The notes under the pieces are model-generated. The model was given only the letters and a program-made list of their open reading frames with translations, did not search any database and was not told where the DNA came from. A stretch of DNA of 30,405 nt from an uncultured Pseudomonadota bacterium (GTDB lineage: Bacteria > Pseudomonadota > Gammaproteobacteria > Steroidobacterales > Steroidobacteraceae): contig CAIVYV010000055.1 in NCBI GenBank assembly GCA_903910215.1, positions 1 through 30,405 of the forward strand. Direction: 5' to 3'. A program made the position numbers and the translations under genes. Positions 1 to 8,185 of this stretch are shown here, in pieces; position 1 is the first letter of the stretch; the number at the start of each line of letters is the position of its first letter.

Positions 1-1
1 C

Positions 2-2791
2 TCACGCGTACTGCAACAATTGCCGCCTGAAGCGGACCCGCCGCAGATCGCCAAGTCCGATTCGACTGCCGAAGCGGTCATGTTCCTGAGTTTCAACTCT
101 GAGAAAATGACTGAGCTCGAAGTCACAGATTACGCCGAGCGTTACATTGTCGATCGTTTGTCCACCGTGCCCGGTGTCGCGCGTGCTTCGCTCAATGGCG
201 CGCGTCGTGCAGCCATGCGCGTCTGGATCGATCGTCAGTCGCTGGCTGCCCGTTCGCTCACCGTCAACGATATCGAGTCTGCGCTGCGTCGCGAGAACAT
301 CGAGCTGCCAGCAGGTCGTATCGAGTCGATCCAGCGCGAATTCTCGCTACGTACAGACGTTGGTCTCGACAACGAAAACGATTTCCGTAATCTGGTCATC
401 GGTAAAGGACCAGAGGGTCATCTGGTCCGTCTCGGCGAAGTCGCGCAAGTACGGCTCGAGGCGGAGAACGATCGCTCCTTATTCCGTACTAACGGTCGTG
501 CCGGCGTCGGTATCGGCATCGAGGCGCAGTCGAAAGCTAACGTACTCGAGCTCGTACAAGGTGTACGCGCCGAGGTCGATCGCATCCAGGCCGACTTACC
601 CGAAGGCGCCGCAATCGTCGTGAACGTCGATAACGGTGTTGCGATCGAGGCGGCGTTACGAGAAGTCTTGATAGCTGTAATTTTTGCGTTCGTGTCAGTG
701 CTGATCGTGATCTACGGCTTCCTCGGCACGCTGCGCACGACCATCATTCCGGCAGTGACCATTCCGGTGTCCGTCATCGCCGGTTTCATGGCCGTGTACG
801 CGCTCGACTACTCCATCAACGTACTGACACTCCTCGGTATCGTGCTCGCCATCGGTCTCGTCGTCGACGATTCGATCGTCGTGCTCGAGAACATCCATCG
901 CCGCGCAGAGCTCGACGAACCACAAATGGTGGCTGCCATCCGCGGCAGTCGCGAAATCGGTTTCGCGGTGATCGCGACCACGCTCACGCTCGTCGCCGTG
1001 TTCGTGCCAATCTCGTTCCTGCCCGGCGACGTCGGTCGGCTGTTCCGCGAGTTCGGTCTTACGCTCGCCGCAGCGGTCTTGTTCTCGGCGCTCGTCGCTT
1101 TGACCCTCACGCCCATGCTCGCCTCACGCCTTCCCCCCGAGCGCGACATGAAGCACGGCCGATTCGCTCAAGCCGTCGAACGCTTCTTCAAGAAACTCGC
1201 TGAGATCTACGAGCGGCGCCTGCGACAACTCAACCGCCGCCCGCTGTTGATCGTCAGTTCGGTGCTAGGTCTGAGTCTGCTCGGAGTGCTGACCTTTCGC
1301 GCGATTCCCGAAGAGTTCGCGCCAAGTGCCGACGTAGGTCGCATCTTCATCACGTTGCAAGCACCCGAAGGCTCGAGTTTCGAATACACCGCCGAATACG
1401 GCCGCAAGCTCGAGGCGATCGTCAACAAACAGATGGAGTTTGGCGATATCCAGCGCGTGACCTTGCGCGTTCCGGGTGGCTGGGGCGGTGGCGGTGAAGT
1501 GACGACTGCGCGAGTCATCATAACGCTCAAACCGTGGACCGAACGTGATCGCTCCGCGCAGGACATCGCAGGTGCGTTGCGCAAAGAACTGGGTTTGTTG
1601 CCAGGTGTGCGTGCCACCGCCATCCTGCCGGGTGCGCTGCGCGGTGGTTTCGGCTCACCGGTACAAGCCGTGATTGGCGGTCCGGATTACGAGAGTCTCG
1701 CTAAGTGGTCAGATCAACTCGTCGCACTCGCTGAAAAGAACCCGGGACTCACGGGTGTCGAGAGCAACTACCGCCCCCGCAAGCCACAGATCAAAGTGGC
1801 CATCGATCGTGATCGCGCCGCCGATCTGGGTGTCTCGCTGCAAACGGTCGGACGTACGCTCGAGACCATGCTCGGGTCGCGAATCGTGACGACTTTCATT
1901 GATCGTGGCCGCGAGTACAACGTCGTGCTGCAGGGTCGCCCGGATGAGCGTGCCACGACGACCGACCTTACCAATCTGCAGGTTCGATCTGATCGCACCG
2001 GTGAGCTCTTGCCGTTGTCGAGCATCGTCAAGTTGACAGAGACGGCGAGTGCCACCGAACTCAGTCGATTCAATCGCCTGCGTGCCGTCGAGATTCGCGC
2101 GGATCTCGCCGAGGAGTACACCATGGGCGAGGCGGTCAAATGGTTCGAAGAAACCGTGCGCAAAGAACTGCCTGCTGGCGCCACTTTGATGTGGGATGGC
2201 GAATCTGCCGATTACGTCCGTAGCGGCGGGCAATTATGGATCACCCTGTTGTTCGCGGTTGTAATCGTGTTCCTCGTTCTCGCCGCTCAGTTCGAGAGCT
2301 TCGTGCACCCGGCGATCATCATGGTCACCGTGCCGCTCGCTATGCTGGGCGCCGTGTTCGGCCTCAAAGTTCACGGCATGAGCATCAACATATTTAGTCA
2401 GATTGCGGTCGTGATGTTGATCGGCATTGCTGCCAAGAACGGCGTGCTGATCGTCGAGTTCGCCAATCAGTTGCGCGATCGCGGCAAGGAGTTCCACGAA
2501 GCGATCATCGAAGCTTCGGTGACGCGCTTGCGCCCCGTGTTGATGACGAGCCTCTGCACGGCTTTCGGCGCCATTCCGTTCTTGTTCGCAACGGGTGCGG
2601 GCGCGGAGCAGCGACTGCCTATCGGCATCGTCGTGTTCTACGGCACGATCGTATCGGTCTTCTTGACCCTCTTCGTAGTGCCGGCTGTTTATTCGCTTGT
2701 TGCGAAGGGCACTAAGCCGAGCGACTACACGACTCGGCTGGTTGATCGTCTGCTCGGTGCGACCACGGAAGAGCGCGCGGCCAAGCTCTAA
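2..2791 (+). CDS. RND-family efflux pump inner-membrane subunit (HAE1/AcrB type), 5' end missing
   Basis: This is a proton-driven drug/solute exporter subunit that forms the inner-membrane trimer of a tripartite pump. The frame is open to the window edge, and the residues read there (SRVLQQLPPEADPPQI) match the interior of AcrB-like porter domains. About 100 N-terminal residues, including TM1, therefore lie outside the window. Of roughly 929 visible residues, the TM2-TM6 block starts near residue 215, counted from the TTG at 20. The TM4 proton-relay motif VDDSIVVLEN is at 282-291 with both aspartates. The TM10 lysine is in AAKNGVLIVEF (K806). A second hydrophobic block near 735-900 completes the usual duplicated architecture. 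The periplasmic adaptor gene is expected upstream, outside the window. No outer-membrane factor follows, since the next gene is convergent. The substrate cannot be inferred. Confidence 0.95.
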   Translation, partial: SRVLQQLPPEADPPQIAKSDSTAEAVMFLSFNSEKMTELEVTDYAERYIVDRLSTVPGVARASLNGARRAAMRVWIDRQSLAARSLTVNDIESALRRENIELPAGRIESIQREFSLRTDVGLDNENDFRNLVIGKGPEGHLVRLGEVAQVRLEAENDRSLFRTNGRAGVGIGIEAQSKANVLELVQGVRAEVDRIQADLPEGAAIVVNVDNGVAIEAALREVLIAVIFAFVSVLIVIYGFLGTLRTTIIPAVTIPVSVIAGFMAVYALDYSINVLTLLGIVLAIGLVVDDSIVVLENIHRRAELDEPQMVAAIRGSREIGFAVIATTLTLVAVFVPISFLPGDVGRLFREFGLTLAAAVLFSALVALTLTPMLASRLPPERDMKHGRFAQAVERFFKKLAEIYERRLRQLNRRPLLIVSSVLGLSLLGVLTFRAIPEEFAPSADVGRIFITLQAPEGSSFEYTAEYGRKLEAIVNKQMEFGDIQRVTLRVPGGWGGGGEVTTARVIITLKPWTERDRSAQDIAGALRKELGLLPGVRATAILPGALRGGFGSPVQAVIGGPDYESLAKWSDQLVALAEKNPGLTGVESNYRPRKPQIKVAIDRDRAADLGVSLQTVGRTLETMLGSRIVTTFIDRGREYNVVLQGRPDERATTTDLTNLQVRSDRTGELLPLSSIVKLTETASATELSRFNRLRAVEIRADLAEEYTMGEAVKWFEETVRKELPAGATLMWDGESADYVRSGGQLWITLLFAVVIVFLVLAAQFESFVHPAIIMVTVPLAMLGAVFGLKVHGMSINIFSQIAVVMLIGIAAKNGVLIVEFANQLRDRGKEFHEAIIEASVTRLRPVLMTSLCTAFGAIPFLFATGAGAEQRLPIGIVVFYGTIVSVFLTLFVVPAVYSLVAKGTKPSDYTTRLVDRLLGATTEERAAKL

Positions 2792-2802
2792 CTAGACTAA
2801 AG

Positions 2803-2842
2803 CTGCCGCACCGAACCGATTTCAGAAAGTCGGATTCGGCAG
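2803..2842. terminator. Inverted repeat between convergent genes, possible bidirectional terminator
   Basis: An outer stem CTGCCG (2803-2808) pairs with CGGCAG (2837-2842). An inner stem, CCGATTT with AAGTCGG (one G-U pair), closes a four-base loop. The structure covers the stop codon of the leftward gene and lies 12 bases after the RND stop. No clear T-run follows on either strand, so termination activity is an inference from position and shape. Confidence 0.35.
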
Positions 2843-3547
2843 GGTATGAAAGGCGTGCCGCAGGCTATCGCTCCAGCCGGAGCGAATCATGCGGAAGTAA
2901 TCGTCTTCGGCAGTGATGCTGCGATGGAGATGAACCTTCAGTGCATCGCGCCGCACGCAGACGAGATCAAGCGGTAGGCCCACAGACAAGTTAGAGCGAA
3001 TCGTCGAATCCATCGAGATCAGAGCACACTTGGTGGCTTCGGCAATACTCGAAGAGCGCGTAATCACCCTATCGAGGATCGGCTTGCCGTACTTCGATTC
3101 ACCGATCTGGAAATACGGCGTGTCTTCGGTCGCCTCGATGAAATTGCCGGCTGCGTAGATATGAAACAGCCTCGGTACTTCGCCACGAATCTGACCGCCC
3201 AGTATGAAAGCGGCGTTGAAGTCGATACCGTGCTCCTTCAACGAGGCAGCGTCGCGCTGGTGTACTGCTCGCAACGCCTCACCGACCAAGGTAGCCGCAT
3301 CGAACGCACTTTTGACGCTATAGAGACTGTGCGCATCGTGTTGCGCGATGCATTCGTGCAATTCGTGCACGACCGCCTGCGACACGGCGAGATTTCCGGA
3401 AGTCATCAACACGAGCACGCGATCGCCGGAGCGCTCGAAAACGTGCATCTTGCGGAAAGTATTGACGTGATCGACACCGGCGTTGGTGCGTGAGTCCGAT
3501 AGGAATACGAGACCCGTGTCGAGCAGCGTAGCGACGCAATAAGTCAT
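2822..3547 (-). CDS. Proteasome-type peptidase of the Anbu family
   Basis: This is a 241-residue Ntn-hydrolase related to HslV and the proteasome beta subunit. Anbu (ancestral beta subunit) proteins self-assemble and lack a dedicated ATPase in their operon. The chosen ATG gives the typical start MTYCVATLLDTGLVFLSDSR. After Met removal Thr1 would be the nucleophile, Asp17 lies in SDSRTNAG and a lysine sits at mature position 32 (TFRKMHVFE), matching the Thr/Asp/Lys catalytic set of this fold. A longer in-frame extension to 3823 exists, but it runs through the upstream gene and lacks family similarity, so I rejected it. The ribosome binding site is weak, suggesting coupling to the transglutaminase gene that ends 16 bases upstream. 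Natural substrates of Anbu are not established, and family members show little or no activity on standard proteasome substrates. Confidence 0.93.
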   Translation of the reverse strand: MTYCVATLLDTGLVFLSDSRTNAGVDHVNTFRKMHVFERSGDRVLVLMTSGNLAVSQAVVHELHECIAQHDAHSLYSVKSAFDAATLVGEALRAVHQRDAASLKEHGIDFNAAFILGGQIRGEVPRLFHIYAAGNFIEATEDTPYFQIGESKYGKPILDRVITRSSSIAEATKCALISMDSTIRSNLSVGLPLDLVCVRRDALKVHLHRSITAEDDYFRMIRSGWSDSLRHAFHTLPNPTF

Positions 3548-3563
3548 GACTGATTCTACTGCG

Positions 3564-4421
3564 TTACTGCTGTGCCTGTCGTTGTTGCAGCAGACGAGGT
3601 CGCGGCGCTGCGATGCGACGCGGCAGCTCGTCGGAAGATACGGCGACCGTCGCCGCCATGGTTTCTGTACCGCCACCACGACGAACACCTCGCACCGGAC
3701 AGGCATCGAGATAATCGCGTCCGACCGCAAGACGACAATGATGGGGGCCGCCCGGAACTCCATTGGTAACGTCAACGGCAAACCAACGTTGCGGCTCGTC
3801 CAGCCAGACATCGACCCAAGCATGGCTTGCGATGTGATCGTCGCGCTCGGTCAACAGATATCCGCTCACGTACCGCGCCGGAACTCCAAGGCTGCGACAA
3901 CAAGCGAGCATGATATGTGCGTGATCCTGGCAAACACCACGACGCAACGAAAAGACGCTGGCTGCGGGGTCAGATACATCGGTCGATCCCGGTACGTACT
4001 CAATCTCGCTCCGAATCGCTGCGGCCAGAGCCAGTACACCCTCTCGGCTGCTCGACAGATGACCAAAGCTCCGCGCAAATACTTGCAGATTCTCATCGGC
4101 ACGCGTGAGTGAGGTCTCTGGCAGATAAACCAGCGGCGATAGGCCTCCACGATTCGATGGCGCTGCATCGACCACGGATTCGGTTTCAACCGTCCCGGTC
4201 ACATGGATGCGAATCTCGACGTGGGGCTCGTCGATCGTCAGCAAGTGCATCACGTTGCCATGCGCGTCAATTTGCTGAGATTTTTGCCCTGGCGTTTGCA
4301 GATGCCAGTTCAACACTCGCTGACCGGCTTCCGTGCGTGGCGTCAATCGTAAACTCTGCACACTGTGATTAACCGGTCGGTCGTAGCGGTAGACGGTTTC
4401 ATGTTCGATATGCAGCAACAT
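3564..4421 (-). CDS. Transglutaminase-like cysteine protease family protein (COG1305 type)
   Basis: This 285-residue protein has an N-terminal beta-rich domain (MLLHIEHETVYRYDRPV, then SLRLTPRTEAGQRV). A transglutaminase-like core follows. The catalytic cysteine is in GVCQDHAHIMLACCRSLG, the histidine in IASHAWVDVW and the aspartate in WFAVDVTNG, so the Cys-His-Asp triad is intact. I chose the ATG at 4421 because it gives the family N-terminus. It lies one base after the TGA of the upstream alpha-E gene, which implies translational coupling. Bacterial members are thought to cleave or transfer amide bonds rather than cross-link glutamines. In this operon it probably acts on peptides or isopeptides made by the ATP-grasp partner, but that is inference. 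Confidence 0.93.
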   Translation of the reverse strand: MLLHIEHETVYRYDRPVNHSVQSLRLTPRTEAGQRVLNWHLQTPGQKSQQIDAHGNVMHLLTIDEPHVEIRIHVTGTVETESVVDAAPSNRGGLSPLVYLPETSLTRADENLQVFARSFGHLSSSREGVLALAAAIRSEIEYVPGSTDVSDPAASVFSLRRGVCQDHAHIMLACCRSLGVPARYVSGYLLTERDDHIASHAWVDVWLDEPQRWFAVDVTNGVPGGPHHCRLAVGRDYLDACPVRGVRRGGGTETMAATVAVSSDELPRRIAAPRPRLLQQRQAQQ

Positions 4422-4422
4422 G

Positions 4423-5373
4423 TCAGACCGTCGCCTCCGATACGAGAAAGTCGTGAGCAATGCGAGCGCCGAGATCACTGGTTCGCGATAAAAAACTAGC
4501 AAGGTAATCGCGAACACCGACGTCTAGCACCTCGTCGATGCGCCCATATTGCAGGGCCGCTTGGATCTCCCCGGAGCGTCGTGTCGTCTCGCCTGATCGA
4601 GCATTAGCGACGCGCACTAGCGTCTGATGGACACGATTGGTGCAATGCCGCAAAGAGCGCGGCATAGCCTCGTGAAAAATCAAAAGCTCTGCGACACGTC
4701 GTGGCGTAATGAGGTCGCGATACACTTTTCGATATACCTCGAATGCCGACACGGATCGCAGCAATGCGCTCCACTCATAGTAGTCGACCGCTGCATCAGG
4801 AGCTGCTGCATCTGGCATCAAGAGCTCGAACCGGGCATCGAGGATGCGCGCCGTGTTATCGGCACGCTCGAGATAAGTGCCAAGCAAGGTGAACTCGAGC
4901 GCTTCGTCATGCAACATCGTACCTTGGATGACGCCACGCGCTAGATGCGACCTGAATTTAACCCACTCAAAGAACTCGCCGGTATTCTGCCGACGAGCAG
5001 CGACGCGCTTGTAACGCTTCAGCTCAAGCCATGTCGCGTTCAGTGTCTCCCAAGTCTCGGACGTCAGCGTGCCGCGGACGGCGTGCGCATTTTCGCGCGC
5101 CCGATCGAGACAATGTTCGATGCTACCGGGATTGGCTGGCTCGAAAGCGATCCATTCGATGGCGGCATCCTGGGTGATGGTCTCGCGCGCTGCGAGATAG
5201 GCGTCTATCTGGCCGACTGTCGCGAGTGTTGAAGCCCATCGCTTTCGAGTGATGTCTTCCTCTTGTCGCAGCAGTGTCATGCGGCAATTTACATCCAGCA
5301 TGCGCGCAAGATTTTCGGCTCGCTCTGTGTATCTCGCCATCCAATACAAATGGTCTGCGGTACGGCTCAACAT
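4423..5373 (-). CDS. Alpha-E domain-containing protein (DUF403 / COG2307)
   Basis: This 316-residue predicted all-helical protein begins with the strongly conserved family segment MLSRTADHLYWMARYTERAE. No catalytic motif is known. The family is defined by glutamate-rich helices and by its near-constant association with the circularly permuted ATP-grasp and transglutaminase genes. I preferred the ATG at 5373 to the upstream in-frame ATG at 5394 because it gives the canonical N-terminus. The start overlaps the end of the ATP-grasp gene by 7 bases. In some genomes alpha-E is fused to the ATP-grasp protein, so a stable complex is plausible, but no biochemical role can be read from the sequence. 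Confidence 0.92.
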   Translation of the reverse strand: MLSRTADHLYWMARYTERAENLARMLDVNCRMTLLRQEEDITRKRWASTLATVGQIDAYLAARETITQDAAIEWIAFEPANPGSIEHCLDRARENAHAVRGTLTSETWETLNATWLELKRYKRVAARRQNTGEFFEWVKFRSHLARGVIQGTMLHDEALEFTLLGTYLERADNTARILDARFELLMPDAAAPDAAVDYYEWSALLRSVSAFEVYRKVYRDLITPRRVAELLIFHEAMPRSLRHCTNRVHQTLVRVANARSGETTRRSGEIQAALQYGRIDEVLDVGVRDYLASFLSRTSDLGARIAHDFLVSEATV

Positions 5374-6794
5374 GATGCGCGCTCGAGCACCCACGTATCT
5401 TTGGTGCCACCACCCTGCGACGAATTGACGACCAGCGATCCTTCGCGCAAAGCCACTCGCGTCAGGCCGCCTGGGACCATCGTGACGTCACGCCCGGATA
5501 ACACAAATGGTCGTAAATCGACGTGTCGAGGTGCCAAACCCGTCTCGACGAAAGTTGGGCAAGCCGATAACGCCAATGTCGGCTGTGCGATATAGCGTGC
5601 GGGATCAGCAAGAATTCGCAAACGGAATGCCTCGATCTCCGCCTGTGTTGCTAGTGGCCCGATCAACATACCGTAGCCGCCAGCACCGTGAACCTCTTTG
5701 ACGACGAGCTCCGCTAGATTGGCTAGCACATACGCGAGATCTTCTTCTCGGCGCAAAATCCAGGTAGGCACGTTTTGCAGGATAGGCTCTTCACCGAGGT
5801 AGAAGCGAACCATCTCTGGCACGTACGGATAGGTCGATTTGTCATCAGCGATACCCGTGCCGATCGCGTTTGAGATGACGACACGTCCGGCACGATACGC
5901 CGTGAGCAAACCCGGCACGCCGAGCATGGAATCGGGGCGAAAGGCCAGCGGATCCAGAAAATCGTCGTCCACGCGCCGATAGATGACATCGACACGGCGC
6001 GGGCCTTGCGTCGTGCGCATGTAGACGATCTCATCGTCGACGAACAAATCTTGTCCTTCGACGAGCTCGATACCCATCTGCTGAGCGAGAAAGGCATGTT
6101 CGAAGTAAGCGCTGTTGTGCGCACCCGGCGTCAGCAGCACGACAACCGGATCGCGCACGCCAGCGGGTGCCACGCTACGCAAGGTTTCGAGCAGTAAGTC
6201 AGGATAATGCTCGACGGGTGACACCGAGTAGCGCGCGAACAGCTCGGGAAATAATCGCATCATCGCTTTACGATCTTCGAGCATGTAGGACACACCCGAA
6301 GGTACGCGCAAATTGTCCTCGAGGACGTAGTACTCGCCCTTCCCTGCGCGCACCAGATCGATGCCTGCGATATGCGCATAGACGTCCATCGGCAAATCGA
6401 TGCCTTGCATCTCGGGCCGATATTGCACGTTACAAAGCACCTGCTCGGCGGGAATGCGTCCTGCGCGCAGGATCTCCTGATCGTGATAAACGTCGTGCAG
6501 AAAGGCGTTGAGTGCCGTCACCCGCTGTCGTAAACCCTGCTGCAGCCGCTCCCACTCGGGTGAGGGAATGATCCGCGGGACGATATCGAACGGAATCAAT
6601 CGCTCTGTGCCGGTCTCATCACCGTAGACAGCGAACGTAATACCGGCGCGACGAAACAAGGTATCGGCTTCGTTACGCTTCTCGACGATGCTGTCGGCAG
6701 GCGTCTCTGCGAGCCACTCGGCATAGGCTTGGTAATGTGGCCGCACGCCGCCGGCTTCGGTGTGCATCTCGTCGAAAATTGCCTCCTTCACCAT
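5367..6794 (-). CDS. Circularly permuted type 2 ATP-grasp protein (COG2308 type)
   Basis: This 475-residue protein is full length for a family predicted to make amide/peptide bonds using ATP through an acyl-phosphate intermediate. Recognisable blocks in order are the N-terminal YDEM-like region (IFDEMHTEAGGVRPHY), YVLEDNLRVPSGVSYMLE in the middle, SNAIGTGIADDKSTYPYVPE, KEVHGAGGYGMLIGP and the C-terminal NSSQGGGTKDTWVLE. These are the glycine-rich and acidic motifs of the permuted ATP-grasp fold. The start overlaps the end of the YciI gene by 7 bases and the end overlaps the alpha-E start by 7. It is the likely synthetic partner of the transglutaminase and Anbu peptidases downstream. The acceptor and donor substrates are unknown. 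Confidence 0.94.
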   Translation of the reverse strand: MVKEAIFDEMHTEAGGVRPHYQAYAEWLAETPADSIVEKRNEADTLFRRAGITFAVYGDETGTERLIPFDIVPRIIPSPEWERLQQGLRQRVTALNAFLHDVYHDQEILRAGRIPAEQVLCNVQYRPEMQGIDLPMDVYAHIAGIDLVRAGKGEYYVLEDNLRVPSGVSYMLEDRKAMMRLFPELFARYSVSPVEHYPDLLLETLRSVAPAGVRDPVVVLLTPGAHNSAYFEHAFLAQQMGIELVEGQDLFVDDEIVYMRTTQGPRRVDVIYRRVDDDFLDPLAFRPDSMLGVPGLLTAYRAGRVVISNAIGTGIADDKSTYPYVPEMVRFYLGEEPILQNVPTWILRREEDLAYVLANLAELVVKEVHGAGGYGMLIGPLATQAEIEAFRLRILADPARYIAQPTLALSACPTFVETGLAPRHVDLRPFVLSGRDVTMVPGGLTRVALREGSLVVNSSQGGGTKDTWVLERASC

Positions 6795-7111
6795 ATCTTG
6801 CCGCCGATATAACGTCCGGCTGCCGGCAGATGCGGGAAGTATTCCACCGATTCAAATGCGCCATGGAGAAAGTAGGGATCGTTCTCGATAATTTCTTTGG
6901 CGCGCGCAAGGCTGCGGGTGTGTAGGCAATACAAACTTCCGATCGGCTGTTCGCGACTTTCGTCGTACAGGGGGCCTGCCACGTTGAGCTCGTCCATGAC
7001 ACTCTCGATGTAGGCCATGTGCGAAGCGGTCTGCGCTGAGCGCACAGCGGCGCCAGAGACGCCGTCGCGACAGAGCACGATATAGGCGGTTTTCTCGTAT
7101 CGGGAAGACAT
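6788..7111 (-). CDS. YciI family protein
   Basis: This 107-residue YciI-like protein adopts a small ferredoxin-like alpha/beta fold in its family. Typical features are TASHMAYIESVM with the conserved histidine (H31), AGPLYDE with the conserved aspartate, GSLYCLHTRSLARAKEI and the DPYFLHGAFESVEYFPH block. Length is normal. A clear Shine-Dalgarno sequence (AGGAG, about 8 bases before the ATG) marks it as the first gene of the leftward operon. Its 3' end overlaps the ATP-grasp start by 7 bases. The biochemical role of most YciI proteins is unknown. Its placement at the head of an Anbu operon suggests it joins that pathway or is merely co-expressed. Confidence 0.92.
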   Translation of the reverse strand: MSSRYEKTAYIVLCRDGVSGAAVRSAQTASHMAYIESVMDELNVAGPLYDESREQPIGSLYCLHTRSLARAKEIIENDPYFLHGAFESVEYFPHLPAAGRYIGGKIW

Positions 7112-7152
7112 GGCGGGCCACTCCTGACCTGGCGGGGAGGGGGGATGCAGTC

Positions 7153-7180
7153 AGGATAGCAGCCCGCCAGTCTTCCTCAA
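7153..7180 (-). promoter_or_regulatory. Candidate sigma70 promoter for the YciI/ATP-grasp/Anbu operon
   Basis: Read on the minus strand, TTGAGG (7175-7180) is separated by 16 bases from TATCCT (7153-7158). Each hexamer matches consensus at 4 of 6 positions. The predicted transcript would start about 35 bases before the YciI ATG, leaving room for its AGGAG ribosome binding site. No other plausible promoter for the five-gene operon was evident in the gap. Confidence 0.4.
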
Positions 7181-7231
7181 CTGTCGAAAACCACTGCGGC
7201 GAAGTTTGGTCGCGATGCCCTCGACACGCCA

Positions 7232-7255
7232 ATCGATTGATGTGATCATTTCGAT
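7232..7255. promoter_or_regulatory. Imperfect dyad upstream of oxyR, possible OxyR operator
   Basis: ATCGA (7232-7236) and TCGAT (7251-7255) form an inverted repeat around a central TGATCA, followed at once by an ATAG element (7254-7257). LysR-type regulators usually bind such interrupted dyads upstream of their own gene and repress themselves. The match to the enterobacterial OxyR consensus is only partial, so assignment rests on position. Confidence 0.25.
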
Positions 7256-7288
7256 AGATGCCGTAAATCGCTCGGACAGGCTGCCAGG

Positions 7289-8185
7289 ATGGCTGATATC
7301 AAACTCAAAGATCTGCGTTACCTCGTCGCCGTGGCGGATACCGGGCACTTCGGTAAAGCGGCCGAGCGCTGCTTCGTCAGCCAGCCGACCCTCTCGGCAC
7401 AACTGAAAAAACTCGAGGACTATCTAGGCGTGCCCCTCATCGAGCGGCAGCCGAGAGGTGCACTGCTGACACCGGCAGGCAGCGAGATCGTCGCGCGAGC
7501 GAGGCGAATCATCGAAGCTAGCGACGAGGTAGTCGACATCGCGCGCACTCATCGAGACCCGCTGGCGGGGCGGTTGCGAGTCGCGTTCTTGCCAACCATT
7601 GGCCCTTACCTACTGCCGCTCGTGGTGCCCAAACTACGCAAGGCCCTCCCACGACTCGAGCTCATGCTCTACGAATATCAAACCGCCCCTATGCTCGAGA
7701 AACTGCGCGCGGGCGAACTCGACCTTGGCATTCTCGCGCTGCCGATCGAAATCGATGGGCTCGTAACGCGACCCCTGTACGACGAGCCGTTCGTCGTCGC
7801 AGCACCCACGAACCATCCACTCGCCGATCGCAAACAGATCCGTGTCGAGGATCTCTCCGGCGCCACATTACTATTGCTCGAGGACGGCCACTGTTTGCGA
7901 GATCAAGCTCTCGATGTGTGCAATCGCATCGATGCGGAAGAAAAGCAGGACTTTCGCGCCACCAGCATCGAAACCTTGCGGCAAATGGTGGCGGCCGGTG
8001 CCGGCGTGACCTTACTGCCGGAGCTCGCCACGCGCGGCAGCCACGCAGCGCCACGCGGACTCGTATTGCGCCCTTTCGTGAAACCTCAACCCTCGCGACG
8101 CATCGGCGCGATTTGGCGTAAGAGCAGTGCTCGCCAGGCTGCCATCCAAATGGTGTCCGATGTCATCGCGGAGCAGCTCGCATGA
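7289..8185 (+). CDS. oxyR: Hydrogen-peroxide-sensing LysR-type regulator OxyR
   Basis: OxyR is a cytoplasmic tetrameric activator of peroxide-defence genes, switched on by an intramolecular disulfide. The protein has 298 residues. The N-terminal winged helix-turn-helix contains DTGHFGKAAERCFVSQPTLS (about 20-39). The regulatory domain carries LEDGHCLRDQALDVC, with cysteines at 202 and 211. This is the same nine-residue spacing as the redox pair Cys199/Cys208 of E. coli OxyR, so peroxide sensing should be intact. TSIETLRQMVAAGAGVTLLP is also typical. The ATG follows GGACAGG at a suitable distance. The gene overlaps the photolyase start by 4 bases (ATGA) and is divergent from the Anbu operon, whose promoter shares the gap. 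OxyR control of either neighbour is inference. Confidence 0.97.
   Translation: MADIKLKDLRYLVAVADTGHFGKAAERCFVSQPTLSAQLKKLEDYLGVPLIERQPRGALLTPAGSEIVARARRIIEASDEVVDIARTHRDPLAGRLRVAFLPTIGPYLLPLVVPKLRKALPRLELMLYEYQTAPMLEKLRAGELDLGILALPIEIDGLVTRPLYDEPFVVAAPTNHPLADRKQIRVEDLSGATLLLLEDGHCLRDQALDVCNRIDAEEKQDFRATSIETLRQMVAAGAGVTLLPELATRGSHAAPRGLVLRPFVKPQPSRRIGAIWRKSSARQAAIQMVSDVIAEQLA

Noticed and set aside
3548..3823. In-frame N-terminal extension of the Anbu gene to an upstream ATG
   Set aside because: The extension overlaps the transglutaminase gene, is not similar to the family, and would bury the Thr1 nucleophile that must become N-terminal.
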